A stretch of DNA of 64,000 nucleotides from Streptomyces sp. NBC_01775 (GTDB lineage Bacteria; Actinomycetota; Actinomycetes; Streptomycetales; Streptomycetaceae): NCBI RefSeq assembly GCF_035917675.1, contig NZ_CP109104.1:248001-312000 (forward strand), written 5' to 3'. Below, piece after piece: positions 25,518 through 34,367 of this stretch (positions are counted from its first letter, which is position 1; every line of letters begins with the position of its first letter). The notes under the pieces are model-generated. The model was not told the DNA's origin. It was given only the letters and a program-made list of their open reading frames with translations, and did no database searches. The translations under genes and the position numbers were made by a program.

Positions 25518-26909
25518 ATGGTGAGATCCCCCCACAGAACCGCCCTCGTCTTAGCCGTCCTGGCCGCTTTGTTCAGCACCTCCGCGGCCTACGGAGCGCA
25601 CGTCTACACCAAGGCTGACAGCGCCGCCGCGGGCGAGGTGACGTACACGCCGTCCACGGCCAACTTCGCCAACCCCGAACGTGGCCTGTACCACCACACC
25701 GGCGACTGCGACAAGAACGACTTCTCTCCCGACACGCTCGCGGACTACCGCGACAACCAGGGCATCTCGCAGGTGATGTGCGTCTTCTACCTGGCCGAGT
25801 TCAAGTCCGGCCCCATCGACCAGGCCGCACTCACCCAACTGCGGGAGCAGCTCGCCACCGTGCGCGACGCCGGTCTGAAGATGGTCCTGCGCTTCGCCTA
25901 CACCACCTCCACCGACGGTGACGACGCCCCCAAGGACCGCGTCCTGGCCCATCTGGACCAGCTCGCCCCCATCCTGCGCGACAACAGCGACGTCATCGCG
26001 GTCATGCAAGGAGGGTTCATCGGCGCCTGGGGCGAGTGGTATTACACGCAGAACTTCGGCAACGCCGGCTCTGTCAGCGAAGCCGACTGGGCCAACCGCA
26101 AGGCGGTCGTCGACAAGCTCCTCACCGTCCTGCCCAAGGACCGCATGGTGCAGCTGCGCACTCCCAAGTTCAAGCGCACTCTGTACTCCCCGGACCCGCT
26201 GCCGCCCACGCAGGCGTACGACGGCTCCGCGCGTGCTCGTCTCGGGCATCACAACGACTGCTTCCTCGCGAGCCCGGACGACTTCGGCACCTATGAGGAC
26301 CCGGCAGTCGAATACCCCTACCTGAAGGACGAGACCAAGTACCTGGCCATGGGCGGCGAGACCTGCGGCCAGAACCCGCCTCGATCCAGCTGCCCCACCG
26401 CCCTGGAGGAGTTGTCCGGCTTCCACTGGTCGTACCTCAACGCCGACTATCACCCCGGCGTCCTCGCCGACTGGAAAAGCGGCGGATGCTGGGACGAGCT
26501 CACCCGGCGTCTCGGCTACCGCTTCACCTTGCAGAAGGGCAGCTATCCCGACACCGCAGCACCCGGAGGGTCCCTCCCGGTCAAGGTCAGCGTCAAGAAC
26601 GACGGCTGGGCCTCCCCCTTCAACCCGCGTGACGTCGAACTGGTGCTGCGCAACGATGCCACCGGGAAGCTCCACCGCCTGGCCCTCGACAACGACCCCC
26701 GCACCTGGCAGCCCGGCACCACGACCACCCTCGACGAGAAGGTGACCCTGCCTGCCGACCTGGCGCAGGGCACCTACTCTCTGCTCCTGAACCTCCCTGA
26801 CCCACGCCTCCCCGACCGCGCCGCCTACGCGATCCGGCTGGCCAACGAGGACACTTGGGAGAAGAGCAGCGGAATGAACGACCTCCTGCACAAGGTCACT
26901 GTCAACTGA
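25518..26909 (+). CDS. Secreted DUF4832/DUF4874 protein with an early TTA codon
   Basis: The 463-residue protein has a hydrophobic signal at about residues 8-27. The N-terminal part (FANPERGLYHHTG near 48, MVLRFAYT, GGFIGAWGEWYYT near 165) fits DUF4874 and the C-terminal part (GSLPVKVSVKNDGWASPFNPRDVELVL near 350) fits DUF4832, which together resemble glycan-acting beta/alpha-barrel plus beta-sandwich proteins. Leucine codon 12 (25551-25553) is TTA, the rare codon read by bldA tRNA, so translation may depend on development. ATG at 25518 follows AGGAG. The enzymatic role is not established. Confidence 0.8.
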   Translation: MVRSPHRTALVLAVLAALFSTSAAYGAHVYTKADSAAAGEVTYTPSTANFANPERGLYHHTGDCDKNDFSPDTLADYRDNQGISQVMCVFYLAEFKSGPIDQAALTQLREQLATVRDAGLKMVLRFAYTTSTDGDDAPKDRVLAHLDQLAPILRDNSDVIAVMQGGFIGAWGEWYYTQNFGNAGSVSEADWANRKAVVDKLLTVLPKDRMVQLRTPKFKRTLYSPDPLPPTQAYDGSARARLGHHNDCFLASPDDFGTYEDPAVEYPYLKDETKYLAMGGETCGQNPPRSSCPTALEELSGFHWSYLNADYHPGVLADWKSGGCWDELTRRLGYRFTLQKGSYPDTAAPGGSLPVKVSVKNDGWASPFNPRDVELVLRNDATGKLHRLALDNDPRTWQPGTTTTLDEKVTLPADLAQGTYSLLLNLPDPRLPDRAAYAIRLANEDTWEKSSGMNDLLHKVTVN

Positions 26910-26987
26910 CCGTCCCCCGACGCCGGGTGGGGCCGCCGCTTCCGGCGGCTCCACTCACGTCAGGCCGATGAGCCGCCGGGAAAAGCC

Positions 26988-27422
26988 CTACTCGTTCCCG
27001 CCGTGCTCGCGCGGCCACCCGATGACGCCTTCCGCCTGAACATCGCGCAGAGTCGCTCCCTCGAACCGAGCACCGGTGACGTTGGTCAGCCCGTGCGGGG
27101 GCATGCCCGTGTTCACGTGTCCGAACCTGGCGTCGGTCAGATCGGTGTCGCGCAGGTCAGCGCCCCTCAGATCGCATCCGGCCAGGCGGACCCCGCGCAG
27201 TGAAGCCCCGCGCAGGTCCGCGTCGCTGAGGTCGCACAGCTTGAAGCCGCACCCGTCCAGGGTGGCGTGGCGTAGATCGGCCCCGGCGAACGAGCAGCGG
27301 GTGAACCGCAGCCCCGATGTGCGGGCCGAGGCAAGGTCCTGGCCGGTGAAGTCCTCACCGTGCACGTCCACATGGCCGCGAAGGGCGGCAAGTCGTTGTC
27401 TCGCGGTCAAGGGCTTGGCCAT
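26988..27422 (-). CDS. Pentapeptide-repeat protein
   Basis: From about residue 22 on, this 144-residue protein is a run of A(D/N)Lxx-type pentapeptides: TGQDLASARTSGLRFTRCSF then AGADLRHATL, CDLSDADLRGASLRG, CDLRGADLRDTDLTDARF. These form a right-handed quadrilateral beta-helix. Some relatives mimic DNA and protect gyrase, but most are uncharacterised. The start is uncertain: ATG at 27420-27422 has no clear ribosome site, and the frame is open to 27623 with residues that show no repeat. The 270 bp up to 27692 hold no gene I can identify. Confidence 0.72.
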   Translation of the reverse strand: MAKPLTARQRLAALRGHVDVHGEDFTGQDLASARTSGLRFTRCSFAGADLRHATLDGCGFKLCDLSDADLRGASLRGVRLAGCDLRGADLRDTDLTDARFGHVNTGMPPHGLTNVTGARFEGATLRDVQAEGVIGWPREHGGNE

Positions 27423-27692
27423 GTACGTCAGCGTGTCAGCCGGCTCAGCCGCCGTCGCTCGAATTTCGGACAGCCGGACGACCTCCGGCAAGAGCGCATC
27501 CGCCGTGCCCAGCACCTGCTGGAGACCACCACGCTGCCCGTGGACCGGAGGCACCCGGACCAAACCGAAACGCCTCGCCCAGCCCGATGTGCGCGCCGAG
27601 GCCGGCTCCACCTGCTTCGCCACGAAGCGGAGGCCGGCCGAGCCCCGCGACCAGCAGCCCCGCCCCGGCCTCGCCGGGATCCGGACATCAAC

Positions 27693-28742
27693 TCACCCAT
27701 CGCCCTCTCGGAACGCAAGCAGGACCTTGCCCGATACCGAGGCGTCCGCGGCGACGGCGAGCGCCTCCAGGGTCTCGTCGAGGGGGAAGGAGTGGGTGAT
27801 GACCGGGCCGATCGGCAGGGACCCGTCGGCGATCGCCGCGATGACCTCGTCGATCTCGTCGTTGAACCGGAACGAGCCGACCATGCGCAGCTCCCGGGAG
27901 ATGGCCTGCGCGATCGGCACGGGCTGGTCGCCGCCCGGCAGAAGACCGACCATGACCACCGTTCCGCCCCGGGTGGCGCCCGCGATCGCGGACGCGAGAC
28001 CACGGTGGTTACCGGAGGACTCGATCACCACGTCCGCGTCCACGGCGGCGATGCCCTCGGCGTCAGCGGCGTCGAGCGTCCGGGTCGCTCCGACCTCGGC
28101 CGCGATCTCACGGGGCTTCGTGTGCAGGTCGACCGCCACGATCTCGGCGGCGCCGGCGCGCGCGGCCACCGCGACGGCGAGCGCGCCGATGGGACCGCTG
28201 CCGACCACCAGGACGCGCTTGCCGGCGAGGTCGCCCGCCTGCGACACGGCGTGCCAGGCGACGGCGGCGGGTTCGGCGAGGGCGGCGATACGCAGGTCGA
28301 TCCCCTCGGGCAGGGCGCGCAGCATCGCCGCGGGGAGGACGACCTCGCGGGCGAAGGCCCCCTCGGTGTGGGGGAACCGCGCAGCCGAGCCGAGGTAGCG
28401 CACTCCTGGGGAGAGGTTGGGCCGGTCACGGGGGAAGCGGACATCGGTGTCCTCGTGCCTCGCCGGATGGACCGCCACCTCGGTGCCGGCGGCCGGGCCG
28501 GTGCCGTCGGCCGCTGCCCGGAGCACGGTGCCGACCACCTCGTGGCCGAGCACCATCGGTGCCCGCAGGACGGACTCCCCTACGGCGCCGTGCCGCCAGT
28601 AGTGCAGGTCGGAGCCGCAGATGCCGCCGTATGCGAGGGCGACGACCGCCTCGTGGGGCTCGGGGGACCGCACGGGGACGCTGTCGACCCTGACGTCGTC
28701 GGCGCGGTGTGCGACGACCGCGGTGGTGGTGCTGGTGGTCAT
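27693..28742 (-). CDS. Zinc-type polyol dehydrogenase, idonate 5-dehydrogenase-like
   Basis: The 349-residue medium-chain dehydrogenase resembles L-idonate 5-dehydrogenase: the catalytic zinc ligands are in GGICGSDLHYW (Cys42) and LGHE (His67, Glu68), and the nucleotide loop is VLVVGSGPIGALAV near 167. The segment that normally carries four cysteines for structural zinc (about residues 90-115) has none; it reads RHEDTDVRFPRDRPNLSPG. The GSA-RFPH-GAFA block typical of idonate enzymes follows. It is the last gene of a four-gene leftward operon, 14 bp after the SDR gene. The substrate is probably a polyol or sugar acid. Confidence 0.8.
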   Translation of the reverse strand: MTTSTTTAVVAHRADDVRVDSVPVRSPEPHEAVVALAYGGICGSDLHYWRHGAVGESVLRAPMVLGHEVVGTVLRAAADGTGPAAGTEVAVHPARHEDTDVRFPRDRPNLSPGVRYLGSAARFPHTEGAFAREVVLPAAMLRALPEGIDLRIAALAEPAAVAWHAVSQAGDLAGKRVLVVGSGPIGALAVAVAARAGAAEIVAVDLHTKPREIAAEVGATRTLDAADAEGIAAVDADVVIESSGNHRGLASAIAGATRGGTVVMVGLLPGGDQPVPIAQAISRELRMVGSFRFNDEIDEVIAAIADGSLPIGPVITHSFPLDETLEALAVAADASVSGKVLLAFREGDG

Positions 28743-28756
28743 GGACGTATCCCTTC

Positions 28757-29527
28757 TCAGACGACGACCGTCATGCCGCCGTCGACGAAGACGACCTGGC
28801 CGTTGACGTAGTCGGACGCGCTGGACGCGAGCCACACGGTGGGGCCGACCACGTCGTCCACCGTGCCCCAGCGCCTGGCGGGCGTGCGGCCGAGGATCCA
28901 CGCGTTGAACTCCTCGTCGTCCACGAGGTTCTGCGTCATCTCGGTGTGGATGTAGCCGGGGGCGATGCCGTTGATCTGCAACCCCTCGCCGGCCCATTCG
29001 GCCGTCATGACACGGGTCAGGTTGCGCAGGGCGCCCTTGGCCGCCGTGTAGGGGCCGATGGTGGGGCGGGCGAGGTCGGTCTGGACCGAGCAGATGTTGA
29101 TGATCTTTCCGGCGTGGCGCGGCAGCATCCGTTTGGCGACGTGGCGGCCCACGACGAAGGCGCCGGTGAGGTCGGTGTCGATCACCCGCCGCCAGTCGTC
29201 GAGGCTCACCTCGGTGAGGGGTTCGCGGTGCTGGACGCCGGCGTTGTTCACCAGGACGTCGATGGCGCCCACTTCGGACTCGACGGAGGCGAGGGCCTGG
29301 GCCACCGCGTCCTCGTCGACGATGTCGAAGGCCCGGGCCGCGACACGGTTCTCGCCGAAGCGCTGGGCGAATGCCCTGCGCGTCGTTTCGAGGCGGTCCG
29401 GGTCCACGCCGTTGAGGACGACGGTGGCCCCGGCGTCCGCGAGTCCTGTGGCGAGACCGCGTCCGATGCCGCGGCTCGATCCGGTGACCAGGGCGACTTT
29501 GCCGGTGAGGTCGAAGGGGGAGGTCAT
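28757..29527 (-). CDS. SDR oxidoreductase, gluconate 5-dehydrogenase-like
   Basis: The 256-residue classical short-chain dehydrogenase has the cofactor loop TGSSRGIGRG near residue 16, NNAG near 95, the catalytic serine in ICSVQ near 146 and YTAAK near 159. Its sequence order (FDLTGKVALVTGSSRGIG, DIVDEDAV, VNNAGVQHREPL) recalls 5-keto-D-gluconate reductases such as IdnO. With the adjacent idonate-type dehydrogenase it could interconvert hexonates through a keto intermediate. It lies 20 bp after the hydroxyacid dehydrogenase gene in the same operon. Confidence 0.83.
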   Translation of the reverse strand: MTSPFDLTGKVALVTGSSRGIGRGLATGLADAGATVVLNGVDPDRLETTRRAFAQRFGENRVAARAFDIVDEDAVAQALASVESEVGAIDVLVNNAGVQHREPLTEVSLDDWRRVIDTDLTGAFVVGRHVAKRMLPRHAGKIINICSVQTDLARPTIGPYTAAKGALRNLTRVMTAEWAGEGLQINGIAPGYIHTEMTQNLVDDEEFNAWILGRTPARRWGTVDDVVGPTVWLASSASDYVNGQVVFVDGGMTVVV

Positions 29528-29547
29528 GTGCGGGAGTGTCTTCCTGG

Positions 29548-30615
29548 TCAGTAGAACTCGACGGTGTTCACCTGGTTGAACAGGCGCTCTCCGTCGAGGA
29601 GCCGGGTGGCGTTGGCGGCGAACAGTTCGGCTATGAGGCGGTCCTCCGCCGCGTTGAGCGCGGCGGTGTGCGGGCTCACCAGCACGTTGTCGTGGTCCCA
29701 GAGCGGGCTGTGGGCCGGCAGAGGTTCGGTCTCGAAGACGTCCAGCGCCGCGAAGCCGACGTGGCCGGAGTCGAGTGCGTCGGCCAGGGCGGCCTCGTCG
29801 ACGACACTTCCGCGGCCGACGTTGACGAGGGACGCGCCGGGCCGCAGAGCGCCGAAGAACCGCTTGCCGAGGAGGTGTTCGGTCGCCTCCGTACCGGGGA
29901 GCGTGTTCACGACGGCGTCCACCGTGGGCGCCACCTCGGCGATCCGGTCGGGGCTCACCACGGCGGAGACACCGGCGACGCTGACGTCCCTTCTGCTCGT
30001 GCCGATCACCCTGGCGCCGAGCGCATGGAGCTTCGCGGCGACGACGCGGCCGATGCCGCCGAGGCCGAGCACCAGCACGGTCTGCTCGCTCACCTGCCGC
30101 ATCGTCCAACGGCCGCTCCACTCGTGGTCGCGCTGCTGGCGGTTGAGACGGGGGAGGTTCTTGGCTGCGGCGAGGACGCCGAAGACGGCGAACTCGGCGA
30201 GCGGCGCTCCGTGTACACCGGCCGAAGTGGTGAACCGCACCCGGTCGAGTTCGTCGGCGCGGAGCCCTGCGGCCTTCACCTGGCTGCCTCCGCCCGCGGC
30301 CATGGTGTGTACCCAGCGCAGACGCGGATTGGCACGGACGACTCGCGCCAGCGCGGCCGGGTCCACGTCCGGAATGCCATAGAGGGCGTCGGCGGAGTCG
30401 AGGGCGGCCTCGAAGGCACGCTGCTGCTGAAGAGTCCGCTGCCAGTTCGGATCGCCGGGAAAGTCCGCGGGCCAGCGCATCGGAGGAAGGAGCGAGTGGT
30501 CGACCACGAGGTCGACCCTTGGCTCCAGTTCCCGTATGCGCGCGCGGTTCTCCGTGGACAGCGGTGCGGCGACCGCGACACGGAGCCGCCCCGGCTCCCG
30601 CTCCCGGGCAGTCAT
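29548..30615 (-). CDS. D-2-hydroxyacid dehydrogenase family protein
   Basis: The 355-residue protein has the two-domain D-hydroxyacid dehydrogenase layout: the NAD loop VLVLGLGGIGRVVAAKLHALGARV near residues 180-203, the catalytic arginine in NVGRGSVVDE near 270, the glutamate in DVFETEPLP near 299 and the histidine in VSPHTAAL near 318. It would reduce or oxidise a 2-oxo/2-hydroxy acid. Its ATG overlaps the stop of the upstream rraA-like gene by four bases (ATGA), so the pair is translationally coupled. Confidence 0.87.
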   Translation of the reverse strand: MTAREREPGRLRVAVAAPLSTENRARIRELEPRVDLVVDHSLLPPMRWPADFPGDPNWQRTLQQQRAFEAALDSADALYGIPDVDPAALARVVRANPRLRWVHTMAAGGGSQVKAAGLRADELDRVRFTTSAGVHGAPLAEFAVFGVLAAAKNLPRLNRQQRDHEWSGRWTMRQVSEQTVLVLGLGGIGRVVAAKLHALGARVIGTSRRDVSVAGVSAVVSPDRIAEVAPTVDAVVNTLPGTEATEHLLGKRFFGALRPGASLVNVGRGSVVDEAALADALDSGHVGFAALDVFETEPLPAHSPLWDHDNVLVSPHTAALNAAEDRLIAELFAANATRLLDGERLFNQVNTVEFY

Positions 30616-31250
30616 CGAGCGTCCCTGTTCCGCAGCGCCTCGACCTCGGCGTCGAGCGCCACTTCACGGGCGACGATCTCCTCGACCGCCTTGAGCGCTT
30701 CCTCGGCACGGTGTGGCGGGATGACGATGACGCCATCGCCGTCGGCGGCGACGATGTCACCGGGGTTCACCACGACACCGCCGATGGCGACCGGTTCGCC
30801 GATCGTGCCCGGCCCGTTCTTGAACGGCCCGGCGGGGGTGAGCCCGCGGGCGAAGACCGGGACGCCGAGCTTCTCGATGATCGCTGCGTCGCGTACGTAT
30901 CCGTCCACGACCGCCCCGGCGGCACCGAAGGCGGCAAACCGCTGGGCGAGGTTGTCGCCGATGATGGCGCGGCCTTCATATCCGAAGGCGTTGATGACGA
31001 GCATGTCACCGGGAAGGATGTGCTCAAGCGCCGTGATCACGGCCTTGTTGTCGCCCGCGACGGTCAGGACCGGCAGCGCCGTACCGACGGCGGTGGCGCC
31101 GTTCCAGATGGGTGCGATGCCGCCGTCGGTGATGTTCAGCCGGTCGAGGGCGTCACCGAGGTTGGCCACGGAGTGGGCGCGGAACTGATCGAGCACATCC
31201 CCCTCCACGCGTTCCCATGAGGTGTTCACGCGCACGTTGTCCTCGGTCAT
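30612..31250 (-). CDS. RraA-like aldolase/decarboxylase family protein
   Basis: The 212-residue protein matches the RraA/HMG-aldolase superfamily. GDNLAQRFAAFGAAGAVVDG and YVRDAAII near residues 97-125 supply the pyruvate- and metal-binding Gly, Arg and Asp, and GVVVNPGDIVAADGDGVIVIP near 160 is the other family hallmark. Members include 4-hydroxy-4-methyl-2-oxoglutarate aldolase and oxaloacetate decarboxylase; this is likelier than the RNase E-inhibitor role, given its catabolic neighbours. It is the first gene of the leftward operon, with AAGGAG before ATG 31250. Confidence 0.85.
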   Translation of the reverse strand: MTEDNVRVNTSWERVEGDVLDQFRAHSVANLGDALDRLNITDGGIAPIWNGATAVGTALPVLTVAGDNKAVITALEHILPGDMLVINAFGYEGRAIIGDNLAQRFAAFGAAGAVVDGYVRDAAIIEKLGVPVFARGLTPAGPFKNGPGTIGEPVAIGGVVVNPGDIVAADGDGVIVIPPHRAEEALKAVEEIVAREVALDAEVEALRNRDAR

Positions 31251-31497
31251 CGCAGGCTCCTTCAAGTGTGTCGGTGGGGAGGGTGGGCGGGGAGGCCTCC
31301 GGCGTCTGCTCGCGCACGGGTCGGGGCGGCGAGGGGCGGGCGAGCGGGTTCGGGACGTCGCCGTACGGGCCTGCTGCGGCTGAGGCGAGCCGCCCCCTCG
31401 CCCGTCGGCCCCTGCCTGCCCTGTGAACCGGCCGCCGACGGGGCGGTGCCCCCGATGTTCTGGTGGAGAGGGCCATGGAGCATCCCGTCCCGTCAAG

Positions 31498-31521
31498 AAA
31501 ATGCGAAACGTTTCGCGTTTT
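31498..31521. promoter_or_regulatory. LacI-type operator
   Basis: The 14-bp perfect palindrome GCGAAACGTTTCGC at 31503-31516 has a central CG like LacI/GalR-family sites and is extended by AAAA and TTTT arms to 24 bp with one mismatch pair. It lies 248 bp upstream of the rraA-like start. No LacI-family gene is in the window, so the regulator would be encoded elsewhere. Confidence 0.6.
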
Positions 31522-31813
31522 GCGAGAGTCAGTCTGCATCCATCCACGGCGCAAGACAAGAGGCGGCCTGCGAGACCGGCCTCCGGCGGTGCCCCCCCCC
31601 GGGGGCAAGGCCCCCGGTCCGGGGCGATGCGGTCGCACGGCGGGGCGGAGGCGTCGTGCAATGTGGGAGCGCACCCTCCTCCGCGATGTCGAACCGGGGT
31701 CGCCGGGGTGACCGACGGCCGCCACGGCCGACCCCGCACCGCCTCGGAGGTGCCGCCGGTCCGGGCGGAAACGCGATGGAATCGCAAGGTTGACTTCGGG
31801 GCAACGCAGACCC

Positions 31814-31845
31814 TTGACCGTCTTCAGAATGCGAATCTATTCTCA
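31814..31845 (+). promoter_or_regulatory. Promoter with overlapping 16-bp palindromic operator
   Basis: TTGACC at 31814-31819 and TATTCT at 31838-31843, 18 bp apart, form a housekeeping-type promoter facing the transporter gene. The operator TGCGAATCTATTCTCA at 31830-31845 covers the -10 box and differs from the palindrome at 36104 at only two positions. The leader to the start codon would be about 280 bases. Confidence 0.62.
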
Positions 31846-32131
31846 TTCGCGACTCGAGTCGCAACTTGACTCTGGCGCTGTACCTCAGCCGGACGCGGCA
31901 GGCCGACACGTCTGCGGATCCGGCAACGGCACCGCACGTCCCGGATGGACGGGTTCCCGAACAGCGTCGAAGCCGCCGCGGACCTCCTCCGAGGAACAGC
32001 CGCCTCTCCCTGTAGGACCTACAGCGTGTGGGTGTACCTCGGCACCGGAGCCACCGCCGGCAGCGACCACGTTCAGCGCACGATTCTCAGGACACCGCTC
32101 CCGGAGTCCGCGACACCGAAAGCGAACGAGT

Positions 32132-33508
32132 ATGACGACGTCAGATCGGCTTGACACCACATCGGATCGACTCAAGGTAGCGGCGGATCAGCCGGGCCCG
32201 ACAGAGGGTGACGTTGTCTCCGTCAACGACAAGGTCGTTCGGAAGGCCACCGTCGCGGGCGCCGTCGGCTCCTTCGTCGAGTGGTACGACTACGGCATCT
32301 ACGGCCTGCTCGTCACGTATCTCGCGATCAACATCATGGGCGAGGCCGAGGCCGGCGGCCTCTTCCTCACCAACGTCGGGTTCCTGATCAGCTTCGTCGC
32401 CCGCCCGTTCGGCAGTGTGATCTGCGGATACCTCGGGGACAAGATCGGACGCAAGTCCCTCCTGGCCACCTTGCTGGTACTCATCTCCGCCGCGACCGCG
32501 GCCATCGGCCTGATCCCCTCCTCCACGGTCATCGGCGTCGCCGCGCCCATCCTTCTGGTCCTGCTGCGGGTGCTCCAGGGCTTCTCGGCGGGCGGCGAGG
32601 TGGCCGGCGCCATGTCGTTCGTCGGCGAGTACGCGCCGGACGCACGCCGCAACTACATGATGAGCTTCATCGCGGTCGGCTCGTTCGTCGCCCTGATGTT
32701 CGGCAGCGTCTTCTCCGCCGTCCTCATCACGACGCTCGGCGACGACGCGATGACCTCATGGGCCTGGCGTGTGCCCTTCCTGCTCGCCGTTCCGCTCGGC
32801 TACGTCGGCTTCTACATCCGCCGCCAGCTGGAGGAGACCCCGCACTTCAAGGCGCTGCGCGAGCAGAACACGGTGGTGCGCAACCCGCTGCTGGCCGCCC
32901 TGACCTCCCGTCGTCACCTGAAGGCGATCGCGCTCACGATCTTCCTCCCGGCGCTCAACGGCCCCGGCTACTACCTGCTGTTCGTCTACATGCCGACGTA
33001 CCTGAAGACCTCGCTCGGCGAGCACAACTTCTCGATGCTGCGGGCCCTCATGGTCACCGCGTTCAGCCTGGCCGCCATCGCGATCTGCATCCCGCTCATG
33101 GCCCGCCTGTCGGACCGGATCGGCCGCAAACCCGTTCTCACCGCCTCCGCCGTCGCGATGGCCGCCGTCTCCTACCCGATGTTCCGGCTCATCACCACAG
33201 GTGAGTTCGGCCTCGCGTGTATCGGCGTGGTGGTCCTCGCGGTCGCGTTCGCCGGCCACGCCGCCGTCATCCACACGGTGCTCGCCGAAATGTTCCCGAC
33301 CACCGTGCGCTACTCCGCCTACAGCATCGGGTTCAGCATCTCGACGATCATCTTCGGCGGCAGTGCCCCCCTGGTGATGACCGAGCTCATCGAGTCCACC
33401 GGCTCCAACCTGATCCCGGCCTTCGCCTCCATCGTCACGGCCCTGATCACCCTGGTCACCCTCGCGTTCGTGCGCGAGACCAAGGGCCAGCCCCTCGCAT
33501 CCAGCTGA
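32132..33508 (+). CDS. MHS-family major facilitator transporter
   Basis: The 458-residue protein has 12 predicted helices and belongs to the metabolite:H+ symporter branch (ProP, ShiA, KgtP): SFVEWYDYGIYGLLVTYLA near residue 48, GYLGDKIGRKSLL near 103, LRVLQGFSAGGEVAGAMSFVGEYAP near 147 and RLSDRIGRKPVL near 325. Such proteins import organic acids such as 2-oxoglutarate, shikimate or proline betaine. It is the first gene of the rightward series, 21 bp before pxpA, so it probably imports the substrate of the island, with pyroglutamate as one candidate. Confidence 0.86.
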   Translation: MTTSDRLDTTSDRLKVAADQPGPTEGDVVSVNDKVVRKATVAGAVGSFVEWYDYGIYGLLVTYLAINIMGEAEAGGLFLTNVGFLISFVARPFGSVICGYLGDKIGRKSLLATLLVLISAATAAIGLIPSSTVIGVAAPILLVLLRVLQGFSAGGEVAGAMSFVGEYAPDARRNYMMSFIAVGSFVALMFGSVFSAVLITTLGDDAMTSWAWRVPFLLAVPLGYVGFYIRRQLEETPHFKALREQNTVVRNPLLAALTSRRHLKAIALTIFLPALNGPGYYLLFVYMPTYLKTSLGEHNFSMLRALMVTAFSLAAIAICIPLMARLSDRIGRKPVLTASAVAMAAVSYPMFRLITTGEFGLACIGVVVLAVAFAGHAAVIHTVLAEMFPTTVRYSAYSIGFSISTIIFGGSAPLVMTELIESTGSNLIPAFASIVTALITLVTLAFVRETKGQPLASS

Positions 33509-33529
33509 ATCCCCCAACCAGGAGACATC

Positions 33530-34345
33530 ATGGCAATCAACTCCGTAGCCGTCGTCGCCGACCTCGGCGAGAGCTTCGGCAACTACACGATCGGGGACGA
33601 CGACGCCCTCCTCGGCCTCGTCAGCTCCTCGAACATCGCCTGCGGCTTCCACGCCGGTGACCCGCGCATCATGGACCGGACCGTCGCCGATTGCGTCGAG
33701 CGCGGCATCGAACTCGGGGCCCACCCCGGCTACCCCGACCTCGTCGGCTTCGGCCGCCGGCTCATCGAGGCGAGTGAGGAGGAGATCCGCACCGACGTCC
33801 TCTATCAACTCGGCGCGCTCGACGCCTTCGCGAGGGTGCACGGCGGCACCATCAGCCACGTCGCCCCGCACGGCCGCATGGGCTCGATCGCGCAGACCGA
33901 CGCCAAGCACGCACGGGCCATCACGGACGCGATCGCCGCGTACAACACCGGCTACATCGTCATCTGTCAGCGCGGCCTGCTCGCCGAGGAATCCCGCAAG
34001 CGCGGCCTCGAAGTCGGCTACGTCTTCCTGGCCGACCGCGGCTACGGCGACGACGGCATGCCCGTGCCCCGCTCGCACGAAGGGGGCCTGATCCACGACC
34101 CCGAGCTGATCGGCCGCCGCGCCAGGCAGGTCGTACAGGAGGGCACCGTCCGCTCGGTCGACGGCAACGTGGTGCCGCTCGGCCACGACGCCGACGTGCT
34201 GCTCCTGCACGGCGACCACCCGACCGTCCTGGAGAACGGCACCGCGCTGCGCGCCGCGCTCGGCGCCGCGGACATCCGCGTCGCCGGCCTGCGGGACGTC
34301 CTGGCGGAGAAGGCGCAGCGGGCGGAGGCCGCGCTCGCCCGTTGA
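33530..34345 (+). CDS. pxpA: 5-oxoprolinase subunit A
   Basis: The 271-residue LamB/YcsF-family protein has the diagnostic ADLGESFGNYTIGDDDALL at about 10-28, SSNIACGFHAGDPRIMDRTV near 33 and LGAHPGYPDLVGFGRR near 63. PxpA with PxpB and PxpC hydrolyses 5-oxoproline to glutamate with ATP. ATG 33530 follows AGGAG. It lies directly after the transporter and before pxpB with 22 bp between. In most genomes the order of domains is the same, so complex formation is expected. Confidence 0.9.
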   Translation: MAINSVAVVADLGESFGNYTIGDDDALLGLVSSSNIACGFHAGDPRIMDRTVADCVERGIELGAHPGYPDLVGFGRRLIEASEEEIRTDVLYQLGALDAFARVHGGTISHVAPHGRMGSIAQTDAKHARAITDAIAAYNTGYIVICQRGLLAEESRKRGLEVGYVFLADRGYGDDGMPVPRSHEGGLIHDPELIGRRARQVVQEGTVRSVDGNVVPLGHDADVLLLHGDHPTVLENGTALRAALGAADIRVAGLRDVLAEKAQRAEAALAR

Positions 34346-34367
34346 GGGCCGAGCGCACTATCAGGCG

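Larger units (their letters stand above)
31251..32131. other. 881-bp divergent control region of the catabolic island
   Basis: No gene is supported here; the small open frames differ on each strand and lack ribosome sites. The region separates the rraA-like operon from the transporter gene. It holds a LacI-type palindrome, and a promoter overlapped by a second palindrome, both listed separately. Its length and AT-richer patches near 31500 and 31830 fit a complex divergent promoter. Confidence 0.6.

Noticed and set aside
27360..28811. 483-codon plus-strand frame opposite the idonate-type dehydrogenase
   Set aside because: The minus strand carries a full dehydrogenase with cofactor and zinc motifs; the plus frame is His/Asp/Arg-rich noise.
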